A stretch of DNA of 64,000 nt from Lentzea guizhouensis (GTDB taxonomy: Bacteria; Actinomycetota; Actinomycetes; Mycobacteriales; Pseudonocardiaceae). The stretch covers positions 682,001 through 746,000 of the forward strand of contig NZ_CP016793.1 of assembly GCF_001701025.1 (NCBI RefSeq), in the 5' to 3' direction. Positions 7,290 through 14,871 of the stretch are shown in pieces. The notes below the pieces were generated by a model. It ran no database searches and had not been told where the DNA came from. It was given only the letters and a program-made list of their open reading frames with translations. Within the stretch, counting starts at the first letter, position 1; every line of letters begins with the position of its first letter. Position numbers and translations under genes: made by a program.

Positions 7290-7901
7290 GTGCCACACAG
7301 ATCGTTCCTCGCCGCCTGCGTCCTGCTGGGCGTCACCGCGTGCGGAGCCCAAGGCCAGCAAGCCACACCCACCTCGTCCAGCGCGGTCACCACCACGACG
7401 ACGACCGCGCCGACAACCACCACCACGGCGGCCACCGCCACGTTCAACGCGTCCGCCAACGACGTGCTGACCGCGCTGAACCTGCAGCTGCCGATGCTTC
7501 AGGACGGCGCCGAACCACTGCCAGACGGCATGCGCAACGGCGTCTTCGGCGGCCGGACCACCCCGACCATCGAGGTCTACGTCCTCCCCGAGAGCAACAA
7601 GCTCAGCAAGGTCCGCGCCGTCACCGTTCACGTGACCGGGTCCGGAGGATCGTTCCAAACCCCGGCTCGCCTGCTCGGCGGCGTCGGGACCTCGCTGCAC
7701 CAGCTGGAATCGGACACGCTCGAAGCGTTCCGCCGTGACGCGCTGCCCAAGCTGTCGGCGATCACCCAGACGCGGACCACCATCCCGGTCCGGCCCTACT
7801 ACGACCTCACGGTCGTCTCGCGCGACTCGTCGTCGCTCGCGTTCGTGTTCACGCCGGTCGGTGTGCCGCCACTGTCCTCGTACGACTCGCTGGGCAAGTA
7901 G
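7290..7901 (+). CDS. Secreted lipoprotein of unknown function
   Basis: A 203-residue protein with GTG start and an N-terminal lipoprotein signal (about 8 polar residues, a hydrophobic core, then LLGVTAC). The Cys would be lipidated and anchor the protein outside the membrane. It is followed by a low-complexity Thr/Ser linker (about 20 residues) and a 150-residue globular domain without recognised family. The domain resembles in style the second lipoprotein at 8207-8668. A prophage-encoded surface lipoprotein suggests superinfection exclusion or lysogenic conversion; this is inference. A bidirectional terminator follows. Confidence 0.78.
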   Translation: MPHRSFLAACVLLGVTACGAQGQQATPTSSSAVTTTTTTAPTTTTTAATATFNASANDVLTALNLQLPMLQDGAEPLPDGMRNGVFGGRTTPTIEVYVLPESNKLSKVRAVTVHVTGSGGSFQTPARLLGGVGTSLHQLESDTLEAFRRDALPKLSAITQTRTTIPVRPYYDLTVVSRDSSSLAFVFTPVGVPPLSSYDSLGK

Positions 7902-7916
7902 AACCGCCGGCGCTAC

Positions 7917-7949
7917 AGCGGCCCCGGACCGATGTGGTCCGGGGCCGCT
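7917..7949. terminator. Bidirectional hairpin terminator between convergent genes
   Basis: A 14-bp perfect stem (7917-7930 with 7936-7949) and 5-nt loop GATGT lie between convergent genes ending at 7901 (+) and 7963 (minus), so it can serve both. Confidence 0.78.
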
Positions 7950-7962
7950 TGCTGTCCCGCTG

Positions 7963-8181
7963 CTACACGCGCTCCCATCCCGGGGGCACCAGGTCGGCCA
8001 GCGTCATGGCGCTGCGCTGCCACCGGCCATCGTCTCGCTGCTGCCAGACCTCGTCGCCGAACACCAGGTGCCTGCCGCCGAGCTGCAGCACGTTCTCCTG
8101 CTCGACTTGGCGCCACACGACGGCCTTCGTCTCGTCGAGCTCGCCGGGCAGCGCGTCCACCAGCTCCCACTTGTTCGTCAC
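7963..8181 (-). CDS. Small Trp-rich protein, paralogue of the gene at 4401-4673
   Basis: A 72-residue protein: W-x-LVDALPGELD....VVWRQ...VLQLGGRHLVFGDEVWQQ...RW-R, ending PPGWERV. Order and spacing match the 90-residue product of 4401-4673 over the whole length, though the shared identity is modest. The function is unknown. It forms a minus-strand unit with or after the lipoprotein gene upstream (gap of 25 nt). Confidence 0.68.
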   Translation of the reverse strand: MTNKWELVDALPGELDETKAVVWRQVEQENVLQLGGRHLVFGDEVWQQRDDGRWQRSAMTLADLVPPGWERV

Positions 8182-8206
8182 GGCGCGAATCTTGCCAGCA
8201 GCGCAG

Positions 8207-8668
8207 CTACTGGATCGCGGCTAGCGCGCTTTCGTACTCCTTGGCCTGGTCCGGCGTCAGCTTGCTCGAGACCCGCACCAGCACGCCGCCCCGGACGTAG
8301 TCGTACTCGGAGATCATGCCGCCCAGGTTCTTCGAAATCTCCTGGATCTGCTTCATGCGCGCGGTCGCGCCAGCCTCGTCCGGGAAGACCTCGACGCCAC
8401 CGCCGTGCTCAACCTGGGTCTTGTCGTCCGGCAGTCCCTCGGCTGGCACGCGCGAGTCCGCGAACGCGACCTTCGACGTGTACATGTTGGGCCGGCCGAG
8501 GAGCTTGTTCGGGTCGTCCTCCGCGGTGTACGCCTTGGTGAGCGAGACGGTTGGGATCCGCTCGGTGAGCTTCTGCGTGACCTGCTCGGCAGTGAGCGTG
8601 CTGGTCGAGCTGCTGGAGCAGCCGGCGAGAGCGAGTATGGCTGCGGCAGCGAGCACGATGGGCTTCAC
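8207..8668 (-). CDS. Secreted lipoprotein
   Basis: A 153-residue protein with a clear lipobox: MKPIVLAAAAILALAGC, then a Ser/Thr linker. The Cys at position 17 is the predicted lipidation site. The mature part is about 130 residues, mixed alpha/beta by eye, rich in Lys/Glu, with no recognised family. It has a GGAGACC ribosome site. Two secreted lipoproteins on either side of a shared terminator in a prophage suggest exported functions that act on the lysogen surface. Confidence 0.78.
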   Translation of the reverse strand: MKPIVLAAAAILALAGCSSSSTSTLTAEQVTQKLTERIPTVSLTKAYTAEDDPNKLLGRPNMYTSKVAFADSRVPAEGLPDDKTQVEHGGGVEVFPDEAGATARMKQIQEISKNLGGMISEYDYVRGGVLVRVSSKLTPDQAKEYESALAAIQ

Positions 8669-8713
8669 GTGGTCTCCTACTGTGGTCGGCGGTGCACCCC
8701 AAGTAGTCGTTGA

Positions 8714-8744
8714 CCTGCCCCTGACCGTTACCGGCAGGGGCAGG
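8714..8744 (-). terminator. Hairpin terminator of the transfer-like operon
   Basis: A 10-bp stem CCTGCCCCTG/CAGGGGCAGG (8714-8723 with 8735-8744) has an 11-nt loop and lies 24 nt downstream of the FtsK-like gene on the minus strand. Confidence 0.7.
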
Positions 8745-8767
8745 CCCGTGAAGCGTCGCAGGCGCTG

Positions 8768-10855
8768 CTAGGCGACGCCCGCCGCCGTGCCGACCAGCTC
8801 GCCGTCGACTACGTCAACATGTTCGCTGAGTCCCCACAGCCCGTGCCCCATGTCCTTGACCAGCGGCGGCGTCTTCGCGCACATCCGCTTGACCGCCATC
8901 GACACTGCAGGCTTGGAGAGGTCGAGCTTGTCCGCGATGACGCCGAGCCGCACAGCCTGCTGGCCCAGGCTCCGGCGAGCCACCAGGAACGCCAGGATCC
9001 GCTCGTTGGTCTTCGGCGGCACCTGCACCCCGGAGTCCGCGAGGTTCGCGGCGATCGTCTCGCGGGCTTCTGCCTCGTCGTCCTCGTCGACGTCGAGCAG
9101 CTCGCGCCAGTTGTCGAACAGGTTGCCCTGCTCGTCGGCCATCGCCGCGTGGTCGGCGGCCGGGATCGGGGCCGGGTCGCCGGTCGTGGCCCACACGTAC
9201 GGGTCCTCCTGCCACGCGGCCCGCATCGGCGAGACCCGGCCGCCAGCGCTCGCCCGGTAGCCGAGGCCTGCGGTGCTGGAGCCGTCGGGGAAGACCGCGG
9301 GCAAGCTGGCGGGGTCGATGGGCAGCTGCATCGGCACGCCCATCTGCGCGGACAGCGAGTCGGAGGTACGGAAGATGACGATGTTGGTCGAGGACAGCAT
9401 CGAGCGGACGGCGAGGTCGCCGCCGAGCTCGCTGAGCGACGGGATCTGCACGAAGATGATCACGGCGACGCCGTGCTTGCGGCCCTTCTTGCCGATCGCG
9501 GCGATGATCCGCCGGCACTCGGGGTCGGCGAGCACGTCGGGCGCCTCGTCGATCACGCAGTACACCGCGGGGTCCTCGGGTGTCGGCGTGAAGTACCCCC
9601 GCCCGCGACGGGTGCGGCCGTGCTCGTCGACCCACGTCTCCTTCGAGCGACGGCGCTTCCGCGCGTTCATGATCCGTTCGGCGCCCTGCAGCATCCGCCG
9701 GATCCTGGGTAGCGTGCCGGCGAAGCAGTGCGCGCCGAGCTGCCAGTCCCGGACGGACTCGCCGCCTTCCGGGTCGGCGAGAAGGAGCAGCGCGCGTCCG
9801 CTGTGGCGGATCTCCGCGCACAGGTTCATGAGCAGGCCGGACTTGCCTGCGCCGGTGGTGCCGGCGACCATGCCGTGGTTGACGCCGGAGCCTGGTGTCC
9901 AGAGCCGCCACAGCGCCGAGGTGCGGTCAGCGTGGACACCGATCTCGAACTCGCCGGTCGTGTCGTTGAGCGTCGGGCCCTCGAACGTGCGCGGCTTCAT
10001 CAGCGGGTTGTCGGTGAGCACGAGCAGCCGTGCGACGTCCTCCATGCCGTCAAGGGGCGGCTCGACGACGACCTGGGACGCTGGCACCCGGTAGACCTTC
10101 GCGATGCGGCGCGCGGCGGCCACTGCGGACTCGCTGTTCTGGGCGTCGGTGAGCGGCAGCTGGATGAGCGCCTCCCAGCCGCGGCCGGTGGGCATGCCCT
10201 CGTCGTCCCGCAGGTCGTCGACGCCGACCAACATCGAGCCGGGCAGCGCACCGCCCTCGCACGCGATGTTCGTCATCCAGGCCTCGACGCGCTGGTCGAG
10301 GATCCGGTTGGGCAGCTCCTCCTCGACGGTCTCTACCGCGTGCTGGGTGTCGCGGATGTGCCGGTGGATCACCCACCATGCCTCGAGGCCGAGTGCCGCG
10401 GTGAGCAGCAGACCGGGCATCGGGGTCGTGAACGGGCTGATGGCGGAGGCGGTCACGGTCCAGGTCGTCGCCGCTGCCCAGACGATCCACGAGACCACCA
10501 GCGAGCGCAGCATCCACTCCTCGAACGCGCGCCATGCCCAGTACTGGTTCCAGCCGAGGACCACGCCGGCGATCACGCTGAGCACGAGCGCGGTCTTCCA
10601 GCCGTCCTCGGCGAAGCTGAGGCCTGCGGAGGCGGCGAACATGCCGCTGGCGGCGATGATGGGCCAGAGTCGGGATCGGTGCCGGTAGCCGGTGCGGATG
10701 CCAGCCCGCGCACCGCGTACAGCGTTGCGGCCCACCCATGCCGCTGCGCGCCGCTTGCGGCTCCACCCGGCGCGCTTCATCTCCTTGCGGAGCTGGGAGT
10801 AGTTGGGCCGCACGTAGTGGGTCGCGGCAGTCGGTGGCACGCGATCCGGGTTCAC
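8768..10855 (-). CDS. FtsK/SpoIIIE-type membrane DNA translocase (TraB-like)
   Basis: A 695-residue protein. A basic N-terminus is followed by four membrane segments (about residues 65-155), a linker domain, a RecA-like motor with Walker A AGTTGAGKSG (about residue 330) and Walker B VYCVIDEA (about 430), and a C-terminal winged-helix (about 615-665, LGVIADKLDLSKPAVSMAVK). This is the layout of the single-protein double-stranded-DNA pumps of actinomycete conjugative plasmids and ICEs (TraB/TraSA) as well as of FtsK. The closing wHTH would recognise specific DNA repeats. Because it is followed by small membrane proteins and a DUF2637-like protein on the same strand, a conjugation-type role is more likely than chromosome segregation. 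Phage genome packaging is unlikely because packaging motors lack membrane segments. Confidence 0.85.
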   Translation of the reverse strand: MNPDRVPPTAATHYVRPNYSQLRKEMKRAGWSRKRRAAAWVGRNAVRGARAGIRTGYRHRSRLWPIIAASGMFAASAGLSFAEDGWKTALVLSVIAGVVLGWNQYWAWRAFEEWMLRSLVVSWIVWAAATTWTVTASAISPFTTPMPGLLLTAALGLEAWWVIHRHIRDTQHAVETVEEELPNRILDQRVEAWMTNIACEGGALPGSMLVGVDDLRDDEGMPTGRGWEALIQLPLTDAQNSESAVAAARRIAKVYRVPASQVVVEPPLDGMEDVARLLVLTDNPLMKPRTFEGPTLNDTTGEFEIGVHADRTSALWRLWTPGSGVNHGMVAGTTGAGKSGLLMNLCAEIRHSGRALLLLADPEGGESVRDWQLGAHCFAGTLPRIRRMLQGAERIMNARKRRRSKETWVDEHGRTRRGRGYFTPTPEDPAVYCVIDEAPDVLADPECRRIIAAIGKKGRKHGVAVIIFVQIPSLSELGGDLAVRSMLSSTNIVIFRTSDSLSAQMGVPMQLPIDPASLPAVFPDGSSTAGLGYRASAGGRVSPMRAAWQEDPYVWATTGDPAPIPAADHAAMADEQGNLFDNWRELLDVDEDDEAEARETIAANLADSGVQVPPKTNERILAFLVARRSLGQQAVRLGVIADKLDLSKPAVSMAVKRMCAKTPPLVKDMGHGLWGLSEHVDVVDGELVGTAAGVA

Positions 10856-10888
10856 AGCGGTCCTTTCTGAACGGGTTCGTGCTGGTGA

Positions 10889-11110
10889 TCAGGCGCGAGT
10901 CAGGTAGCGCCGGTGATTGCTGTCGATCTGCTCCATCGCCGCGTGCACCCGCTGCAGCTGCATGTGCACGTGTTCGGTGTCGTCCGGCTTGGTCAGCAGG
11001 AGGTCGTTGAGCTGCGCAGCGGTCGTCGCGAGGGCCGTCTTGAGGTCGCTCTCGATGACGTCGAGGGCAGCGTTGACGCGCTCGTCGGTGCTGAGGCGGT
11101 GTCGCAACAT
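10889..11110 (-). CDS. Small helical hypothetical protein
   Basis: A 73-residue protein starting at ATG 11110 (GGAG 6 nt upstream). It is entirely helical by composition, with Leu/Ala heptads and several His residues near the C-terminus (EHVHMQLQRVHAAMEQID). It lies between the FtsK-like gene and a hairpin. No family is recognised; it may be an accessory of the transfer-like module. Confidence 0.65.
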   Translation of the reverse strand: MLRHRLSTDERVNAALDVIESDLKTALATTAAQLNDLLLTKPDDTEHVHMQLQRVHAAMEQIDSNHRRYLTRA

Positions 11111-11140
11111 GGTCGGCTCCGTCCTAGGTGCTGAGGTGTC

Positions 11141-11181
11141 CTGGCAGCCCACCGACCTGAAGAAGGCCGATGGGCTGCCAG
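11141..11181 (-). terminator. Hairpin after the 11195-12181 gene
   Basis: An 11-bp perfect stem CTGGCAGCCCA/TGGGCTGCCAG (11141-11151 with 11171-11181) has a 19-nt loop. It may attenuate transcription between upstream membrane genes and the FtsK-like gene. Confidence 0.6.
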
Positions 11182-11194
11182 CACGCTCAGTGCC

Positions 11195-12181
11195 TCAGGC
11201 TGCGTAGAAGTTGTTCTGCGCGGAGGCGTTCAGCTTGTTGAGGCACTCCTCCGCCGCAGCCTTCCGCCCCTCGGCCGCGGCGATTCGATCGCGCGCGAGC
11301 CGCATCCGGTCGGGGTTCGTGTCCACGAGCTTGCGGGTGGCGGCGACGGTCTCCGTGTCGATCTGGGCGCTGACCAGCGAGGCCGCCATGGTCTCCACAC
11401 GCGCCACGTCCTCCTGCGCGCGCTTGATGTCGCCCTGGGCGTCCTCCAACTCAGCGGTGGCCTCGCGAATCACCGCCTCGATCTCGGTCTTGTACTGCTC
11501 CTTGGTGAGCACCTCGCCGCCGGTGCGGGTGTCGATCATGTCCGGGTTCTCCTTGCTGTTCTGGTGTTGGTGTGAGTTGCCTTGTTCAGCACTGTCATCA
11601 GCTTGGGCTTCAAGCTCCTTCGCTTCACGCTCCTTTGCTTCCCGCACGATCTCGCTGTGAGCAATCCTCAGGTGCTCCGGGCACGGGTTTTTCTTGCAGA
11701 AGACCGGAATGAGATGCCCGGCCGGGCACTCCTCGTAATCAACCTCCTCCGCGCACATTCCGGCTTCCCAGAGGTTGTTGAAATCGGCTGCGGTGCGCGC
11801 GAGATGCACCTCGCAGAAGGCCGCCTGGTTTGGCCACATCTGCGCTTCTTCCTCAACGTGGCGCTCGGCGGTACCCATCCGCAGGGTCTCGCCGCGATGC
11901 TTTCCACGTGCCCAGTTCTCGCGCCAGCCGTCTCTGAAAGCGATCCACACCGCTTCCCACGACGTGACGGTGACAGCCGCTTTGGCACCCGCCTTTGCCG
12001 CAGCACGCGCAAGGCCCGGCGCCTGGCCGCTGTCGAGCGCTTCGGTGACAAGCTGTGACTTGTGCGCCTTGTACTCGGCTTTCTCCACACGGCGCTTCTG
12101 CCACGCGCTCCAAGCACGCGCCGGGGACTTCGTGACCGCGTACCAAAGCGCTATCACGAAGATGATCAGTAGCCATCCCAT
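11195..12181 (-). CDS. Membrane-anchored coiled-coil protein of the transfer-like module
   Basis: A 328-residue protein. Residues 1-17 form a membrane anchor, then a basic helical stretch follows. There is a central Cys-containing segment (CEVH, CAEEVDYEECPAGH, FCKKNPCPEH) that could bind zinc, then a Gln/His/Asn linker and a long Glu/Lys/Ala coiled coil (about residues 225-320). The family is unknown. It stands 12 nt downstream of the next membrane protein gene, so the two are co-transcribed. A spread-protein-like or scaffold role is inferred from context only. Confidence 0.7.
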   Translation of the reverse strand: MGWLLIIFVIALWYAVTKSPARAWSAWQKRRVEKAEYKAHKSQLVTEALDSGQAPGLARAAAKAGAKAAVTVTSWEAVWIAFRDGWRENWARGKHRGETLRMGTAERHVEEEAQMWPNQAAFCEVHLARTAADFNNLWEAGMCAEEVDYEECPAGHLIPVFCKKNPCPEHLRIAHSEIVREAKEREAKELEAQADDSAEQGNSHQHQNSKENPDMIDTRTGGEVLTKEQYKTEIEAVIREATAELEDAQGDIKRAQEDVARVETMAASLVSAQIDTETVAATRKLVDTNPDRMRLARDRIAAAEGRKAAAEECLNKLNASAQNNFYAA

Positions 12182-12193
12182 TGTTGCTCCCGA

Positions 12194-12700
12194 TTACAGG
12201 CCGAAACCGGCCATGATCAGCCAGGCGAAGAGTTGGACGACGCCACCGAGCACCCACGTCAGCACCATTCCCACTGTTCCGGGCACGACACCTGCGGTGA
12301 TCGAGAGAGCTCCGCCGCAGATCAAGGTGCGGCCGGTGATGCCATTACCCGAGTTCACGCCCAGCTTCGACAGGACTGTGGCGAGGGGGTTCTTACCGCT
12401 GAACTGTCCGAACACGTTGAGGATCACCACGAGCGCCAGAGCCACGGCGATCAGGATGATCAAGGCGACGCCGGTGTACTTCCCGACCGGCGTCGACAGC
12501 CTGACGAGCCACTCAACGAGGGAACGCAGCCAGCGTCCGATGGGCGTGGCCATGATGCCGGCGACTCCGGTGATGGTGAGGCCGAGTACGACCGTCCTCC
12601 ACATCTGGCCGCCGACCGTCCACATCAGCAGGGCCACGAGCAGGGCGATCGCGCCGACGGCTCCGGTGACGCCGCTCATCCAGGTCCACGTGCCGGTCAT
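12194..12700 (-). CDS. Integral membrane protein, four hydrophobic segments
   Basis: A 168-residue protein with ribosome site AAGGAAGGAGAG. Hydrophobic segments lie at about residues 11-28, 36-52, 75-96 and 140-165; the loop between the third and fourth contains a conserved-looking NG/GKNP region. The size and topology resemble the small Spd/TcpC-type membrane proteins of actinomycete conjugative elements, but no sequence motif proves it. It is encoded between the DUF2637-like and coiled-coil membrane genes. Confidence 0.68.
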   Translation of the reverse strand: MTGTWTWMSGVTGAVGAIALLVALLMWTVGGQMWRTVVLGLTITGVAGIMATPIGRWLRSLVEWLVRLSTPVGKYTGVALIILIAVALALVVILNVFGQFSGKNPLATVLSKLGVNSGNGITGRTLICGGALSITAGVVPGTVGMVLTWVLGGVVQLFAWLIMAGFGL

Positions 12701-12829
12701 GTTGTCGCTCTCCTTCCTTGACTACGTTCCGTGTTGGTCGTTACCCTGCGGTCTCGTGCGCGCGGGCGCGCTCGCGCGCGGTGTGCCCTCCCCCGCCCCG
12801 TCCGCCGGGCGTGAAATTCACCGTGAACA
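12701..12829. other. Intergenic stretch with repeats
   Basis: 129 nt without a gene. It contains a GC-only inverted stretch near 12756-12782 and the palindrome GTGAA-A-TTCAC near 12810, downstream of the 12830 stop. A promoter for the membrane genes could lie here; none is clear. Confidence 0.35.
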
Positions 12830-13063
12830 TCACCGCGAGTCACGGGGTCCCGCCTCGATACCGAGCGCGATGTCCCGCAGCTTGGCTGCCAGCTCGCGCC
12901 ACGCCTGCTTCTGCTGTTGCTCCGGCAGGTCCCTCACCGCGGCCCGCGCTCGGTCCCACTCGACGGCCGCTTGTGCCGCGGGCGTGGTGGCGGACGCGTA
13001 TCGGCCAGCCCAGTGCTGGGCGGTCCTGTCCGGCTTTGCGGAACCTGTCCGTTCCGTTTTCAT
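12830..13063 (-). CDS. Small charged hypothetical protein
   Basis: A 77-residue protein starting in an ATGA overlap with the DUF2637-like gene. It is Arg/Ala/Gln-rich and helical, with a central WDRARAAVRDLPEQQQKQAW helix. No family is recognised. Translational coupling suggests it works with the upstream membrane protein. Confidence 0.65.
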   Translation of the reverse strand: MKTERTGSAKPDRTAQHWAGRYASATTPAAQAAVEWDRARAAVRDLPEQQQKQAWRELAAKLRDIALGIEAGPRDSR

Positions 13064-14511
13064 CGCTCGTCCTGCTTCTTCCGGAGCTTGGCGAGCACCT
13101 TGCGCGCATGCTGCTCCGACGCCCCCGTCGCCTGCGCTGCTTCCGGCCCGGTGATCTCGTCTGCGCGAGCACCCGCAGCCAACCGCTTCTCGAAGTACGC
13201 GGTCACCAACGCAGTGAAGTCCTGGCGAGCGTGGCGCGCGCTCCGCCGCACATGGCGAGCGCTCCTCGACGAGCGGGGAGCGCTCGCCTCCGGGTGAGCG
13301 GCGCTCACCGAAGAGCGCTCCTCGTCGCGGACGTCGGACGCGCTCTCCAAATGCCGCTCATCCGCACCGCTCACAGCACCTGAACTGGCCTGATGCACTT
13401 CGGTGAGCGCTTCAGGAGCGGCTTTTTCGTCCGTTGCAGGAGCGTCGGATGCGCCCTTGAGCCACTGCTCAACATCGAGCATGAGGCAGTCGATCCCCGC
13501 CGTGATCGTGGCGTCCGCGAGCGTTCCCTGAGCGCTCTCGCTCACCGCCGCTCCCGTGATGGAGCGCTCCTCGGCGCGCTTCTGGAGCGCCTCCGAGTGC
13601 CGTGGTGAGCGCGCGGGAGGAGCGCTCACCACGGCAGCTGACGGCGGGCTGACGACGCGCCCGAACACCAGTCGGAACAGCCACTGGTTGCGCGCCGGCG
13701 TGACCGCGCCCGCTCTCGGGGTGCCAGGAGCGGCGCCCATCACCTGAGCCCAGGTGATGCGCCATGCCGTCGATGCCGTCATGGCCCCGTCGGCTGCAGC
13801 CCACAGGTCGACGGCCCGGCGCCAGAGGAATGGGTGGAAAAGACGCCGGAGGAGTGCGGCGCGGATCTGGTCGGCGGTGCGCCCGGATTTCGCGACTTTC
13901 TGCAGGGTGACGTAGCGGTGCCAGATGTACGGGCCGACGAGAGAGGCGGATCCGAGAACGATGCCGACGGAAAGCTCATGGAGACGGACGACGCCGTGGT
14001 AGCCGTTCATGATTGCCGCAGCGGTGGACCAGTACCACATCTTGCGGATGTCAGCCGCCGCAGAAAGACCCTTACCGGTCAGGTAGTCGGCGTTGATCGC
14101 GAATGTCCATGTGGCGCCAGTGACGATCATCGAAAGCAGCACCGGCATGAAAAGAAGCACCGTCGGCCAGTTCAGGTCGCCGTAGAACATGAGCTGCCCG
14201 ACAAATTCGACGACCAAGCAGACGCCAGCCATAACCACGGCGGCGAGCAGCGGTCGATCGTCGGCGATTCGGTTGCGGAATGCGCGCCAGCGTGCTCGAA
14301 CAGCGGCACGGGCGGCAGCGGCCTTCGACTCCTTGGCGGCGTCGGCGCGGGCGACCTTCTCTTCCTCGTAGGCGTCATGCGCCTTGGCGAGCTCGATGTC
14401 CTTGAGCTGGAGCTCGCGCTTGTCGAGTTCGGCCTGCTTACGCAGCCGGAGCTTTTCCGCGCGCCGACGTGCCCACCAGCTCGGTGCGCGTCGGCCTGCT
14501 CGGTTGCTCAC
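13060..14511 (-). CDS. DUF2637-like membrane protein with C-terminal winged helix
   Basis: A 483-residue protein with GTG start. A basic coiled coil (residues 5-75) precedes four membrane segments (about residues 88-190, including VMAGVCLVVEFVGQL, then TVLLFMPVLLSMIVTGATWT and YWSTAAAIMNGYHG). A polar, Ser/Ala/Glu-rich region of 200 residues follows, and finally a helix-turn-helix-like end (EITGPEAAQATGASEQHARK). This layout is that of DUF2637/SpdB2-type proteins found on Streptomyces plasmids and actinomycete ICEs, where they help plasmid spread. The assignment comes from memory of the family layout and is not certain. It is the first gene of the transfer-like operon. Confidence 0.72.
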   Translation of the reverse strand: MSNRAGRRAPSWWARRRAEKLRLRKQAELDKRELQLKDIELAKAHDAYEEEKVARADAAKESKAAAARAAVRARWRAFRNRIADDRPLLAAVVMAGVCLVVEFVGQLMFYGDLNWPTVLLFMPVLLSMIVTGATWTFAINADYLTGKGLSAAADIRKMWYWSTAAAIMNGYHGVVRLHELSVGIVLGSASLVGPYIWHRYVTLQKVAKSGRTADQIRAALLRRLFHPFLWRRAVDLWAAADGAMTASTAWRITWAQVMGAAPGTPRAGAVTPARNQWLFRLVFGRVVSPPSAAVVSAPPARSPRHSEALQKRAEERSITGAAVSESAQGTLADATITAGIDCLMLDVEQWLKGASDAPATDEKAAPEALTEVHQASSGAVSGADERHLESASDVRDEERSSVSAAHPEASAPRSSRSARHVRRSARHARQDFTALVTAYFEKRLAAGARADEITGPEAAQATGASEQHARKVLAKLRKKQDER

Positions 14512-14551
14512 TGCTCGGTCCTTCCTGCTCGGCCTCGTTCGGGGCCATCGG

Positions 14552-14605
14552 TGTACACGTTGTCATAGTTTCTATGACAACTCAAGTGCGGTTATGATCG
14601 CGCCG
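14552..14605. promoter_or_regulatory. Divergent promoter with 10-bp perfect palindrome
   Basis: The palindrome GTTGTCATAG-TTT-CTATGACAAC (14559-14581) lies between divergent starts at 14511 and 14605. On the minus strand TTGTCA (14580-14575) and TGTACA (14557-14552) are 17 bp apart and could be the promoter of the transfer-like operon, with the palindrome covering it. On the + strand TATGAT (14593-14598) sits 7 nt before the GTG, which predicts a leaderless mRNA. Confidence 0.65.
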
Positions 14606-14871
14606 TGAAACTGCGTGAATGGGCCGAGCAGCAGGGCGTCAGCTGGCGCACGGCCCACCGCCGTTTCCACAGGGGCGAGATCCCCGGCGCCTTCCAGACA
14701 TCCAGCGGCCGGATCTACGTGGAGGTCGACGCCGACGACTGCGACGGCTCGTGCGTATCTGACCTGCACCTGAAGTGCCTCATCGAGAAGATGACCAGCG
14801 CCGACGTCGATCAGCTCGCCCAGCGTTTCGCCGAGGCCGGGTACGTGATCGAGCGCCGCCCGCAAGACTGA
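14605..14871 (+). CDS. MerR/IS607-type HTH regulator of the transfer-like operon
   Basis: An 88-residue protein. The start MKLREWAEQQGVSWRTAHRR, then FHRGEIPGAF and SSGRIYVE, is the DNA-binding head found at the N-terminus of IS607-family serine recombinases and MerR-like regulators. The catalytic recombinase domain is missing; a short Cys-containing helical tail (SCVSDLHLKC) replaces it. It is divergent from the DUF2637-like gene and next to a perfect palindrome, so it is the likely repressor or activator of the block at 8.8-14.5 kb. Its 3' end overlaps the convergent kinase gene by 61 nt. Confidence 0.75.
   Translation: MKLREWAEQQGVSWRTAHRRFHRGEIPGAFQTSSGRIYVEVDADDCDGSCVSDLHLKCLIEKMTSADVDQLAQRFAEAGYVIERRPQD

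Noticed and set aside
8768..10855. Terminase or packaging motor
   Set aside because: Four N-terminal membrane segments and the terminal winged helix do not fit a terminase.
14605..14871. IS607 insertion sequence
   Set aside because: Only the HTH head is present; no catalytic serine recombinase domain or tnpB follows.
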